From positions 1-64,000 of the forward strand of contig NZ_JAQZAO010000002.1 of assembly GCF_028737315.1 (NCBI RefSeq): 64,000 nucleotides of DNA, in the 5' to 3' direction. This document shows positions 46,469 to 55,037 of the stretch, piece by piece (positions within the stretch are counted from its first letter, which is position 1; each line of letters starts with the position of its first letter). Below the pieces are notes generated by a model. That model was not told the DNA's origin, searched no databases, and saw only the letters and a program-made list of their open reading frames with translations. This DNA is from Actinomycetospora lemnae (GTDB lineage: Bacteria > Actinomycetota > Actinomycetes > Mycobacteriales > Pseudonocardiaceae). A program made the position numbers and the translations under genes.

Positions 46469-48084
46469 GCCAGCTCCCGCGTCGCCCAGGCCGCCAGCGC
46501 CGGGCGGTCGATCTTCGAGTTGTGGCGCGGGTCGACGGGCAGGCCCGGGTGCTCGAGCAGGGTGTGGACCGTCGCGGTGCGCGGGTCGTCCGCGGCCAGG
46601 TCCAGGAGCTCGGCCCGCAGCGCGTCGTCCAGCCGGGTCGGCGCCGCGAGCTCGACGACGAGCACCGGGCGCTGCGCACCCCGCGGCCCGACCCCGACCA
46701 GCGCGGAGCGGCGCACGGCCGGGTGCCGGTTGAGCACCTCCTCGCACGGCACGCTGTACAGCGGGCCGTCGGCGGTGTGGACGACGTGCGCGACCCGGCC
46801 GGCGAACCACAGCCGCCCCTGGGCGTCGAGTGAGGCGAGGTCGCCCGTGCGGTGGGCCGGCACCCCGTCCCAGTCGACCGTGGCCGCGGCCGTCGCCTCG
46901 GGCCGCTCGGCGTAGCCCGCGCGGACCACCGGACCGCGCACGACGACCTCGCCGACCTCGCCGGGCGCGACCTCGCCGGCCGCCGCCACCGAGCTCACCG
47001 GCCCGTCGGTGACGCGGATCAGGGTCACGTCGACGCCGGGCACCGGCCGCCCGACGCAGATGCCGTCGTCGGGCAGGGCGAACAGCTCGTCGCTGCCGAT
47101 CGTCGTCACCGGGAGGGCCTCGGTGGCGCCGTAGGGGGTGTGGACCTGGGCGCCGGCCCCGAGGAGGGCCAGCACGCGGCGCTGGGTCTCGCGGGGGACG
47201 GGCGCGCCGGCCGAGACGACCCGGCGCAGGTCGGGCAGCAGGGTGCCCGCCGGGGCGCCGCGCCCGAGCCGGTCGAGCACCGCGGGGGAGCCGAACATGA
47301 CCGTCGCGCGGGTGCGCCGGGCGGCGCGGACGAGCCGTCCCGGCACGACCTTCGCCGGGCGGGTCGGGTCCATGCGCGGGATCACGGTCGTCATGCCCAG
47401 CGCCGGCCCGAACAGCGCGAACGGGGGGAAGGTCGCGAGGCTGACGTCGCCCGGGCCGAGGCCGTAGAGGTCACGGACCAGCCCGGCCTGGGCGAGCAGG
47501 CCCGCGGGGGAGTGCTCGACGCCCTTGGGCGGGCCGGTGCTGCCGCTGGTGAAGAGGATCGCGGCGGGGGTGTCGGGCGGGGGCGGCACGACGGCGACCG
47601 GGCCGGTCCGGGCGCCGTCGCGTTCGAGCCGGCGCAGCCACGTGGTGCCGGGGACGGGCACCGGCCCGGCGGCGACCGCGATCCGCGCGTCGGGGCACCA
47701 GCCCAGCGCCCGGCGGGCCAGGTGGGCCTTCGCGACCCCGACGAACGCCTCCGGGGCGACCTCGCCGAGGCAGTCCCGCACCCGCGCGAGGCCGATGCCG
47801 GGATCGACGACCACCGGCACCGCGCGCACCCGCAGCAGGGCGTGGGCGAGCACGAAGAAGTCGGCGGTCGGGGGGACGAGCAGCGCGGTGCGCGTGCCCG
47901 GGCCGATGCCGGCGGCGACGAGCCCGGCGGCGGCGTCCTCGACGCGGCGCGCGAGCGTGCCGAAGTCGACGGTCCGGTGCGTGCCGAGCGGCCCCGGGAG
48001 CACGAGCGCGGGGCGTCGCGGGTCGGCGGCGGCGTGGGCGACGAACAGGTCGTCCAGCGAGGTGGGGGACCCGACGGCGGTCAA
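46465..48084 (-). CDS. oleC: OleC, beta-lactone synthetase (AMP-ligase family)
   Basis: 539 residues. The AMP-binding P-loop ILFTSGSTGPPKGV is at 176-189, later THRTGD-like VPAHRTGDLASLDAQGRLWFAGR and the C-terminal lysine region HNSKIDRPAL. OleC uses ATP to close 2-alkyl-3-hydroxyacids to beta-lactones rather than making CoA esters. The start is TTG 48084, which overlaps the TGA of oleB (TTGA), equivalent to the ATGA/GTGA joins of its neighbours. In many actinobacteria oleB and oleC are fused into one gene; here they are separate. Confidence 0.9.
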   Translation of the reverse strand: MTAVGSPTSLDDLFVAHAAADPRRPALVLPGPLGTHRTVDFGTLARRVEDAAAGLVAAGIGPGTRTALLVPPTADFFVLAHALLRVRAVPVVVDPGIGLARVRDCLGEVAPEAFVGVAKAHLARRALGWCPDARIAVAAGPVPVPGTTWLRRLERDGARTGPVAVVPPPPDTPAAILFTSGSTGPPKGVEHSPAGLLAQAGLVRDLYGLGPGDVSLATFPPFALFGPALGMTTVIPRMDPTRPAKVVPGRLVRAARRTRATVMFGSPAVLDRLGRGAPAGTLLPDLRRVVSAGAPVPRETQRRVLALLGAGAQVHTPYGATEALPVTTIGSDELFALPDDGICVGRPVPGVDVTLIRVTDGPVSSVAAAGEVAPGEVGEVVVRGPVVRAGYAERPEATAAATVDWDGVPAHRTGDLASLDAQGRLWFAGRVAHVVHTADGPLYSVPCEEVLNRHPAVRRSALVGVGPRGAQRPVLVVELAAPTRLDDALRAELLDLAADDPRTATVHTLLEHPGLPVDPRHNSKIDRPALAAWATRELA

Positions 48085-49034
48085 GGGGACCCCGCCAGGA
48101 AGTCCCGCACGCCCGGCACGATGCGATCGGCGGCGTCCTCGAGCACGTAGTGCCCGGCGTCGGCGAGGCGGTGGACCTCGGCGTGGGGCAGGTAGGTGGC
48201 GAGCTCGTCGAGGATCCGCACGTCGAACACCGGGTCCTGCAGGCCCCACCAGACTTGGACCGGGAGCTCGTCGAGCAGCGGCAGCCTCGTGGCGAGGCGC
48301 TCGAGCACGGGCTGCGCCGGGTCCCCGGGATCGGTCGGGATGTCCTGCACGAACGCGTGGACCGCGGTCCGGTGGGTGGGGCTCGCGTACGGCGCGAGCA
48401 GGCCGCGGCGGGCCTCGGCCGGCAGCCAACGGCGGGTGGTGCCCAGCGCGAGGGCGCCGCGGGAGAACGCACCGAGGCCGCGCACCGCGACGTCGCCGAC
48501 GACGGGCAGCCGCGCGACCTGCAGCGTCCACGGGAGGCGGTGGCCCGCCGGGAGCGGGAACGCCGCGGTGTTGAGCAGGACGACCTTGTCGAGGCGCTCG
48601 AGGTTCTCGACGGCCCAGGACAGCGCGATCGGCCCGCCCCAGTCGTGGACGACGAGCGAGATCGGCTCGTCGAGCTCCAGGGCGTCGACGAACGCGCCGA
48701 GGTCGTCGACGCGGCGGCGCAGGGTGTGCGGGTACTCGTCGGCGCTCGGGCGCGCCGAGCGGCCCATCCCGATGTGGTCGGGCGCGATCGCCCGCATCCC
48801 GGCGGCCGGTAGCGCCGCGAGCAGCGAGCGCCAGTAGAACGACCAGGTCGGGTTGCCGTGGACGAGCAGGACGGGCGGGCCGGATCCCTCGTCGACGTAG
48901 GACATCCGGTGCCCGCCGATCTCGACCGACCGCGGCGTCGACGGGTGGCCCGCGACGGTCAGGGCGGCCAGGTCGTCGGGGGAGGGCCGCGTCCGCAGCG
49001 ACCCGATCACCGACCCGATCACCGACCCGATCAC
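48081..49034 (-). CDS. oleB: OleB, beta-lactone decarboxylase (haloalkane-dehalogenase fold)
   Basis: 317 residues from GTG 49034. The nucleophile is Asp131 in VVHDWGGPIAL, with Asn61 in HGNPTW, and the catalytic His295 in DAGHYVLED; the Asp nucleophile and Trp neighbour are those of haloalkane dehalogenases and OleB. It converts cis-beta-lactone to the cis-alkene and CO2. The N-terminus is VIGSVIGSVIGS, from three copies of a 12-bp repeat that also contains the start codon, so GTG 49022 or 49010 could serve as well. Overlaps oleA and oleC by 4 bp each. Confidence 0.9.
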   Translation of the reverse strand: MIGSVIGSVIGSLRTRPSPDDLAALTVAGHPSTPRSVEIGGHRMSYVDEGSGPPVLLVHGNPTWSFYWRSLLAALPAAGMRAIAPDHIGMGRSARPSADEYPHTLRRRVDDLGAFVDALELDEPISLVVHDWGGPIALSWAVENLERLDKVVLLNTAAFPLPAGHRLPWTLQVARLPVVGDVAVRGLGAFSRGALALGTTRRWLPAEARRGLLAPYASPTHRTAVHAFVQDIPTDPGDPAQPVLERLATRLPLLDELPVQVWWGLQDPVFDVRILDELATYLPHAEVHRLADAGHYVLEDAADRIVPGVRDFLAGSP

Positions 49035-49035
49035 C
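49000..49035 (-). repeat. 12-bp tandem repeat across the oleA-oleB junction, three copies
   Basis: GACCCGATCACC (plus strand) is repeated at 49000, 49012 and 49024. Read on the minus strand each copy gives a GTGATC start-like unit and encodes V-I-G-S. The copy nearest oleA contains both the oleA TGA and the oleB GTG. Confidence 0.9.
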
Positions 49036-50071
49036 ACAGCACCTCGGCGGCCGCGGCGTTGATCCCGCTGCCGACGCCCATGAGCATCACCCGCGAGCCG
49101 TCGGTGACCGTGCCGTCCTCGACGGCCTTGCTCAGCACCGTCGGCACGCCGGCCGGACCGATGTTGCCGAGGCGCGGGTACTGCGACGGGAAGCGCTCCT
49201 CGGCGAGCTGGAGCTGCTCGGCGACGGCCCGGGTGTGGACCTTGCTGACCTGGTGCAGGCAGTACACGTCGTAGCCGGCGGCGTCCCAGGAGAAGGTGTC
49301 GACGGCCTCCTTCCACGTGCGCCCGGCGAGCTCCATGCCCGCCATGAGCAGGCCACGGGTGTCGGTGCGCATCTCGTCGGCCTGCCCGACGCAGAGGTCG
49401 GCGTTGCCGGTGGTGCTGGCCCGGCCGAGCCCGCCGAGGAAACGGTGCCCGCCCGGCCCGTCGGCGCGCGAGAGCACCATGGCCACCGCGCCGGAGCCGA
49501 CGGTGAGCGTGGCGAACTGCTCGTGGAACATGTGGCGCGTGGCCTCCGGGCCCGCGAGCCGCGCGATCGTCGACTCCATCGCGAAGCGGCTGGTCTCCCC
49601 GGCCACGACGAGGCCGTGGTCGATCTCGCCGTGCTCGATCATCGTCGCGACGAGGTTCATCCCGTTGAGGAACCCGAGGCAGGCGTTGCCGAGGTCGAAG
49701 TTCACGGCCTCGGAGGGCAGTTCCATCCGGCCGTGGACGATGCTCGCGGTCGACGGTTCGAGGTGGTCGCGGCTGACCGAGGTGTTGATCAGCGCGCCGA
49801 TCGCGTCGCGGTCGACGCCGCTGCGCGCCAGGGCCTCCTCGCCGGCCCGCGCGGCGACCTCGCTGGGCATCGTGCCCTCGTCCCAGACGCGACGCTCGAC
49901 GATGCCCGAGAGCTTCTCGAGCAGGCCCGGCGTGATGCGCAGGCGGGCCAGGGTGTCGCCCAGGCGGTCCTCGAGCTCGGTGGAGCTCACGACGTCCGGG
50001 GCGTCGAGGTGCGCCAGCCCGGTGATGACGACCTGGTCGTAGCGCTGTGCCGCTCTCATGGTCTCGACCAT
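49031..50071 (-). CDS. oleA: OleA, thiolase-fold head-to-head acyl-CoA condensing enzyme
   Basis: 346 residues. Active residues are Cys131 (GNACLGFLNG), His273 (CLHQVS), Asn303 (LGNIGPAG) and Glu105 (DHLEPS). All four fall at a constant offset of 12 from Cys143, His285, Asn315 and Glu117 of Xanthomonas OleA; the glutamate base is the feature that sets OleA apart from FabH. It condenses two fatty acyl-CoAs to a 2-alkyl-3-ketoacid. ATG 50071 has AATTCT 7 nt upstream, a leaderless start; ATG 50059 is an alternative. First gene of the ole operon. Confidence 0.93.
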   Translation of the reverse strand: MVETMRAAQRYDQVVITGLAHLDAPDVVSSTELEDRLGDTLARLRITPGLLEKLSGIVERRVWDEGTMPSEVAARAGEEALARSGVDRDAIGALINTSVSRDHLEPSTASIVHGRMELPSEAVNFDLGNACLGFLNGMNLVATMIEHGEIDHGLVVAGETSRFAMESTIARLAGPEATRHMFHEQFATLTVGSGAVAMVLSRADGPGGHRFLGGLGRASTTGNADLCVGQADEMRTDTRGLLMAGMELAGRTWKEAVDTFSWDAAGYDVYCLHQVSKVHTRAVAEQLQLAEERFPSQYPRLGNIGPAGVPTVLSKAVEDGTVTDGSRVMLMGVGSGINAAAAEVLW

Positions 50072-50078
50072 GCCGGGG

Positions 50079-50084
50079 AGAATT
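50079..50084 (-). promoter_or_regulatory. Putative -10 element of the ole operon
   Basis: On the minus strand AATTCT ends 7 nt before ATG 50071, giving a leaderless oleA message. Confidence 0.4.
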
Positions 50085-50351
50085 GTGTGCCGCCGATTCC
50101 CGGTGTCCCGGACACGATGTACCGGATAATGACGGGAACTGCTACCGTCGGTCGCACGAACGGCGGTAACAGGAAAGATCGCCGCACTTTCTCCACCGAA
50201 CGGCCGCGAATGCTGTGCCGCAGGAGGCACGGCATTTCCGGCGGAAGCTACGGCAGTACCGCGCAGTAGGCTCGTCGTCGATCTGCGACATTCTCCGCAG
50301 TCGGCGGGCGGTCGCGGGAACGTGATCGACCGGCCGGGCGTTGGTCCCGGC
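50085..50351. other. Non-coding region between oleA and the DUF998 gene
   Basis: About 270 bp, visibly richer in A/T than the surrounding genes (for example GATAATGACG near 50124-50133). No frame shows normal codon bias and no RNA family is recognised. It must hold the divergent control region of the ole operon and the DUF998 gene. Confidence 0.45.
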
Positions 50352-51086
50352 GTGACGACCCCTGACGTGATGACCTCCGGGGCGGCGCCGGACCGCGTGG
50401 TGGCACCCGGTGCGCGGGCCGGGATGGCGGCCGTGCTGCTGGCGCTCGTGGTCATCGGCGCGATGCACCTCGTCGGCCCGTCCGCGCGCATCGACCCGGT
50501 GCGTCGCACGATCAGTGAGTACGCCGTGGTCGAGGGCGGCTGGCTGTTCGACGTCGCGGTCGTCGGGCTCGCGCTCGGGTCGGCGGGGGTGATCGCGGCG
50601 CTGGTCGCGGCCCGGTTGACCCCGGCCCGCTCGCTGTCGGTGGTCCTGCTCGGCGCCTGGTGCGTCGGGCTGCTGCTGGTCGTGGCGTTCGAGAAGACCA
50701 ACTGGTCGATCGGCCCGAGCGTCTCGGGCTACATCCACCGCTACGCCAGCCTCGTCGCGTTCCTCGCGCTGCCGCTCGGGGCGCTGCTGCTCGCCCGCCG
50801 GCACCGTCGCGACCCGGCCGCGCGGCCCCACCTGCGCGGCGTGCGCCTCGGCTCCTGGTTGGCGCTCGCGTCGTTCCTGCCGATCGTGGGGGCCATCGGC
50901 CTTCGCGGCGTGACCGGCGTGCCGTGGTGGCGCGCGGTGCCGCTGGGCCTGCTCGAGCGCGGCCTCGCGCTGGCCGAGGTCCTCGTCGTCGCTCTGCTCG
51001 GCGCCTGGGCGCTGGCGCATGCGCGGCGCACCGCCGTCGAGGCCCCCGCCGTCGAGGCCCCCGCCGTCGAGCGCCCGACGGTCTAG
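50352..51086 (+). CDS. DUF998 membrane protein
   Basis: 244 residues with six hydrophobic segments. RRTISEYAVVEGGWLFDVAVVG and GYIHRYASLVAFLALPLGALLL are typical of DUF998, a family of unknown function related to frp-like membrane proteins. The C-terminus carries two 15-bp repeat units (51036-51065) giving VEAPA-VEAPA. GTG 50352 is chosen; GTG 50322 and ATG 50370 are alternatives. Divergent from the ole operon; the TAG stop overlaps the -10 hexamer of the next gene. Confidence 0.8.
   Translation: MTTPDVMTSGAAPDRVVAPGARAGMAAVLLALVVIGAMHLVGPSARIDPVRRTISEYAVVEGGWLFDVAVVGLALGSAGVIAALVAARLTPARSLSVVLLGAWCVGLLLVVAFEKTNWSIGPSVSGYIHRYASLVAFLALPLGALLLARRHRRDPAARPHLRGVRLGSWLALASFLPIVGAIGLRGVTGVPWWRAVPLGLLERGLALAEVLVVALLGAWALAHARRTAVEAPAVEAPAVERPTV
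51036..51065 (+). repeat. 15-bp tandem duplication
   Basis: Two perfect copies of GTCGAGGCCCCCGCC encode VEAPA at the C-terminus of the DUF998 protein. Confidence 0.85.
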
Positions 51087-51089
51087 CGT
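51084..51089 (+). promoter_or_regulatory. Putative -10 element for the decarboxylase gene
   Basis: TAGCGT begins with the TAG stop of the DUF998 gene and ends 8 nt before GTG 51098. Confidence 0.45.
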
Positions 51090-51097
51090 CCGGTCCC

Positions 51098-52498
51098 GTG
51101 GCGGACCCGCGCTTCGACCCCGTCCTCGACCGTGCCCGGCGCTTCGCCGACGACTGGCTCGCGTCGCTGCCCGACCGGCCCGTCGGCCGCCCGGTGGACG
51201 ACGCGGACGACGGTGCCGCCCTGCGCGCGCGTCTCGGCGCGCTGCCCGAGGACGGCACGCCGGCCGACCGGGTGCTCGACGACCTCGCGGCCGCCCTCGA
51301 GCCCGGGCTGGTGGCGACGCCCGGGCCGCGCTACTTCGGGTTCGTCACCGGCGGGGCGTTGCCGGTCGCGCTCGGCGCCGACTGGATGGCCGCCGCCGCG
51401 GACCAGAACGTCGCCGCGCGCGTGATGTCGCCGGCCGCGACGGCGGTGGAGGAGGTCACCGGCGCCTGGGTCCTCGACCTGCTCGGGCTGCCGGGGGAGT
51501 GCGCGGTCGGGTTCACGACCGGCGCGCAGATGGCCAACGTCGTCGGCCTCGCGGCCGCCCGGCACGCCCTGCTCGCCGCGGTGGGCTGGGACGTCGGGAC
51601 GGAGGGGCTGGCCGGGGCGCCGGTGCCGACGGTGGTGATCGGCGCGCACGCGCACTCGACGATCCTGCAGGCCCTGCGCCTGCTCGGGTTCGGGTCGGGG
51701 CGGGCGGTGCGCGTCCCCGCCGACGACCACGGACGGATGCGCGCCGACGTGCTGCGGGACCTGCTCGCGGCCATCGACGGCCCGGTGCTCGTGTGCGGGC
51801 AGGCCGGCCAGGTCGACACGGGTGCCTGCGACCCGCTCGACGCGGTCGCCGACGTCGTCGCCACCCGGGAGCACGCGTGGTTGCACGTCGACGGCGCCTT
51901 CGGGCTCTGGGCCGCGGCGTCCCCGGCCCACCGGCACCTCGTCGCCGGGGCGGAGCGTGCCGACTCGTGGACGGTCGACGCGCACAAGTGGCTCAATGTC
52001 CCGTACGACTGCGGCATGGCGATCGTCCGCGACCGGGCGGCGCTGACGGCCGCGATGAGCACCTCGGCCGCCTACCTCCCGCTGGCCGGCGCCGACCCCT
52101 CGAGCCGGGTGCCGGAGAGCTCGCGGCGCGCCCGCGCGCTCCCGGTGCACGCGGCACTGCGCCACCTCGGGCGCGCGGGTGTCGCCGAGCTGGTCGAGCG
52201 CTGCTGCACGCTCGCGCGGCAGGCCGCCGAGGAGCTCGCCGGCGACCCGGACCTGGAGGTCCTCAACGACGTCGTGCTCAACCAGGTCCTGGTCCGGCCC
52301 CGCGACGGCGACGCCCGCGAGCTCGCCGCCGCGATCGCCCGCGACGGCACCTGCTGGGTCGGCACCACGGTGTGGCAGGACCGGCCGGCGCTGCGGTTCT
52401 CGGTGTCGAACTGGTCGACGACACCCGCGGACATCAGCCGATCGGTCGCGGCGATCAGGGCGGCGGCGCGCGATCAGGCAGGCACGCGCGCGGAGTAG
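51098..52498 (+). CDS. PLP-dependent group II decarboxylase
   Basis: 466 residues, fold-type I. The PLP lysine is in SWTVDAHKWLNVPYDCG; the PLP-binding Asp/Ala pair is in HVDGAFGLW, and TTGAQMANVVGLAAARH holds the phosphate. Related to aromatic-L-amino-acid and tyrosine decarboxylases, and to aspartate aminotransferase-fold aldolases; the substrate amino acid is not evident. GTG 51098. The last 25 bp overlap the convergent methyltransferase gene. Confidence 0.86.
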   Translation: MADPRFDPVLDRARRFADDWLASLPDRPVGRPVDDADDGAALRARLGALPEDGTPADRVLDDLAAALEPGLVATPGPRYFGFVTGGALPVALGADWMAAAADQNVAARVMSPAATAVEEVTGAWVLDLLGLPGECAVGFTTGAQMANVVGLAAARHALLAAVGWDVGTEGLAGAPVPTVVIGAHAHSTILQALRLLGFGSGRAVRVPADDHGRMRADVLRDLLAAIDGPVLVCGQAGQVDTGACDPLDAVADVVATREHAWLHVDGAFGLWAAASPAHRHLVAGAERADSWTVDAHKWLNVPYDCGMAIVRDRAALTAAMSTSAAYLPLAGADPSSRVPESSRRARALPVHAALRHLGRAGVAELVERCCTLARQAAEELAGDPDLEVLNDVVLNQVLVRPRDGDARELAAAIARDGTCWVGTTVWQDRPALRFSVSNWSTTPADISRSVAAIRAAARDQAGTRAE

Positions 52499-53208
52499 AA
52501 CGCCAGCGTCCCGAGCGTCCAGCGCCGGCGCTCGACCACCGCGGCGTCGACGAGGCCGGCCTCGCCCATCAGCGCCAGGACCTCGTCGGCACCGGTGAGG
52601 TGCCGGCGCGGCTCGTCACCGTCGTCGTGCCCGTGCCCGTGCCCGTGTCCGTGACCGTGTCCCTGGTCGCCCCGGCCCCGCGCCGTCCACCGCATCCCGG
52701 CGTTCACGAGCCGCGCCAGCGGACCCCGCGAGAGCTCGCCCTCCATGTCGACGAGGTGCAGCGACCCGCCCGGGCGCAGCACCCGGCGGGCCTCGCGGAG
52801 CGCGCCGCGCTGCTGGTCGGGCGGCAGGTGGTGGAACATCAGTGACGAGAGCACGCGGTCGACGTGGGCGTCGGGCAGCGGGAGGTCGTCGGCGTAGGCG
52901 TGCTCGAGGCGCACCCGGTCCGGCAGCTTCCCGCGCGCCCGGTCGAGGGCGGCCGTGTCGGGGTCGATCCCGATCAGCTCGACGTCCGGGTGGCGCCGGG
53001 CCACGGCGACCAGGACGTTGCCGGTGCCGCAGCCGATCTCCAGGACCCGCCCGCCGGCCGGCGGGGCCGCCTGCGCGACGAGCCGGGCGTGGGCGGGGCC
53101 GGCACCGAGCAGGCGGCTCGTCAGGTCGTACCAGGGCAGGAACGATTCCCGGGCCATCGCGGGCAGGAAGGCTCGCGGTCCCGGGGTGGCGGGCTCCGGC
53201 TCGGACAT
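52474..53208 (-). CDS. Class I SAM methyltransferase with a His-Gly repeat insert
   Basis: 244 residues. Motif I is VLEIGCGTGNVLVAVA, acidic motif II ELIGIDPD, then DLPLPDAHVDRVLSSLMFHHL and EARRVLRPGGSLHLVD, a UbiE/type-11 pattern. Between strands 5 and 6 an insert of six Gly-His dipeptides (from a 6-bp repeat at about 52627-52664) precedes DDGDEPRR; alternate histidines could bind nickel, zinc or copper. ATG 53208 follows GAGGAG. Divergent from an AraC regulator (89 bp). Confidence 0.83.
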   Translation of the reverse strand: MSEPEPATPGPRAFLPAMARESFLPWYDLTSRLLGAGPAHARLVAQAAPPAGGRVLEIGCGTGNVLVAVARRHPDVELIGIDPDTAALDRARGKLPDRVRLEHAYADDLPLPDAHVDRVLSSLMFHHLPPDQQRGALREARRVLRPGGSLHLVDMEGELSRGPLARLVNAGMRWTARGRGDQGHGHGHGHGHGHDDGDEPRRHLTGADEVLALMGEAGLVDAAVVERRRWTLGTLAFYSARVPA

Positions 53209-53297
53209 GCTGGGATCTCCTCGTGGGACGCGATTCGGTGTCGTCGTCCACGCTCCCCGGGGGCCCACCAGGCGACAAGGGACGGGGGTCGGGCGCG

Positions 53298-54212
53298 ATG
53301 GGACGATCCTCGGACGCCGAGGGCGTCCTGGTCGTCGACTACCCCCGCTCGCCGGACGGCCTCGACGTCACGGTGCGCCACAGCCGCGGCGTCTCGCACG
53401 TCGCCGACCTCCCGCCCGCCGGGACCCCGATCGCCGCCCCGCACGCGCACGACTTCCTCGTGCTCCTGCTCGTCGAGGCCGGCGCCGGTGCGCTGCGGGT
53501 GGACGACCGCGACGTCCCGCTCGCCGCGGGCGACGTCGCGGTGCTCGCCCCCGGCGCGGTCGTCGCCCCGCACGCCGGGCACCTCGCCGCGGACACCGAC
53601 CTGTGGATGGTCTGGTTCCCGGCCGACGTGGTCGACCCGGCGACCACCGGCTCGCTGGTCTCGTGGCGCTCGCACCCGCTGCTCGCGCCGCTGGTCGGCC
53701 ACGGACGGGTCGGCTGGCAGCGCTTCACGCTCCCCGACGAGGAGCGGGCGCGGTGGGTCGAGCACGTGCGCGCCCTCGACGTCGAGCTCCGCGAGCGCCG
53801 GGAGGGCGCCGGCGCGGCGGTCCGGGCGTACCTGACGCTGCTGCTCGTGGGGCTCACGCGGCTCGACGCCGTCGTCACCGACGAGCTCCGCGACCGTGAC
53901 GAGCCCCTGCTCGCGGCGGTGTTCGACGTCGTCGAGCACCGGTTCCGGGAGCCCCTGTCGTTGCGTGACGTCGCCGACGCGGTCGGGCTGACGCCGGGTC
54001 ACGTGACGACCGTGGTGCGCCGGCGCACCGGCCGCACGGTCCAGCAGTGGATCACCGAGCGGCGCCTGCGCGAGGCCCGGCGGCTGCTCGCCGGCACCGA
54101 CCTCACCGTGACCGCCGTCGCCGCCCGGGTGGGGTTCCGCGACGCCGGCTACTTCGTGCGTCGCTTCCGTGCCGAGCACGGCGTCCCACCCGGGCGGTGG
54201 CGCGGGGCCTGA
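53298..54212 (+). CDS. AraC-family regulator with cupin sensor domain
   Basis: 304 residues. Cupin domain (about 25-130): PIAAPHAHDFLVLLLVEAGAG and LAAGDVAVLAPGAVVAPHAG hold the metal- or ligand-binding histidines. The C-terminal AraC domain reads EPLSLRDVADAVGLTPGHVTTVV and TVTAVAARVGFRDAGYFVRRFRAEHGVPPGRWR. Probable regulator of the divergent methyltransferase gene. ATG 53298; no strong Shine-Dalgarno. Confidence 0.85.
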   Translation: MGRSSDAEGVLVVDYPRSPDGLDVTVRHSRGVSHVADLPPAGTPIAAPHAHDFLVLLLVEAGAGALRVDDRDVPLAAGDVAVLAPGAVVAPHAGHLAADTDLWMVWFPADVVDPATTGSLVSWRSHPLLAPLVGHGRVGWQRFTLPDEERARWVEHVRALDVELRERREGAGAAVRAYLTLLLVGLTRLDAVVTDELRDRDEPLLAAVFDVVEHRFREPLSLRDVADAVGLTPGHVTTVVRRRTGRTVQQWITERRLREARRLLAGTDLTVTAVAARVGFRDAGYFVRRFRAEHGVPPGRWRGA

Positions 54213-54215
54213 GGG

Positions 54216-55037
54216 TCATCGGAGCTCCTCGGCGGAGGTCGCGACGGTCTCCAGCCAGGCGTGCCAGCGAGGCCGCTCGCGGTCGGCGACGGCGGCGGCG
54301 TCGATCCCCGGCCCGTCGAAGAAGGTCAGGTGCACCGACGCGTGGGCGTCCCGGCCCGCCGCGACGAGGCCCGCGAGACCCGGTGCCGGCGTCTCGAGCA
54401 GCAGGACGGCGGCCTGGTGCCACCGGCCGGGGGAGAGGCGCTCGACCGTGCCCGCCAGCGCCGGCGTGCCGTGGAGCGCGATCCGGTCGCCGACCCGGGC
54501 CTCCGGCAGGCCGGTGCCCCCGATCAGGCGTGACCACGCGTCCGGCGCCGGGCCGCCGAGCGGTGTGCCGGCCTGGACCGTCGCGGGCCGGCGGCCGGGG
54601 AAGTGCGCGAGGTAGAGGCGCAGGGTCTCCAGCGCGACCCCCATGCCCTCGCGCAGGGCGTCGATCTCGTCGTCCCAGTCGTCGCCCGCGCCGAAGCCGC
54701 TCATCACCATCCGCACGGCGCAGGTGCCCTCGTCGCGGGTGCTGACCAGCCACTCGGTGGCGAGCGTCGTGCTCCCGGTGCCGATCGACCAGGTGGTCTC
54801 CGTGGCGAAGCGCTCCGGGGCGTCGTAGGCGGTGACCGTGCCCTGCGGGGCGCCGTGGGCCGCCTCCTCGGACCCGCCCATGTCGAAGCCGAACGCACCG
54901 CCGACGTGCTCGTCGACGCGGGTGGGGTGCAGCCAGGAGCTGATGCCGGGCCCGGTCGCGATGGCGTCCCAGACCTGCTCGGGCGTGCCCGGGACCGTGA
55001 CCTCGAGGTCGACGGTGCGGGGGTCGTGCTCGGTCAT
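54216..55037 (-). CDS. SRPBCC/Aha1-type protein (ArsR-linked)
   Basis: 273 residues. The first 150 are an activator-of-Hsp90-like SRPBCC domain (TVDLEVTVPGTPEQVWDAIATGPGISSW; FGFDMGG; ATEWLVSTRDEGTCAVRMVMSGFG). The remaining 120 residues form a second domain that also looks like a helix-grip fold (LIGGTGLPEARVGDRIAL). ATG 55037 overlaps the stop of the ArsR gene (ATGA). The ArsR-SRPBCC operon is frequent in actinobacteria; ligand unknown. Confidence 0.84.
   Translation of the reverse strand: MTEHDPRTVDLEVTVPGTPEQVWDAIATGPGISSWLHPTRVDEHVGGAFGFDMGGSEEAAHGAPQGTVTAYDAPERFATETTWSIGTGSTTLATEWLVSTRDEGTCAVRMVMSGFGAGDDWDDEIDALREGMGVALETLRLYLAHFPGRRPATVQAGTPLGGPAPDAWSRLIGGTGLPEARVGDRIALHGTPALAGTVERLSPGRWHQAAVLLLETPAPGLAGLVAAGRDAHASVHLTFFDGPGIDAAAVADRERPRWHAWLETVATSAEELR

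Noticed and set aside
46465..49034. OleBC fusion protein
   Set aside because: The two coding frames are separated by a TGA that overlaps the TTG of oleC, and are in different frames, so they are two proteins.
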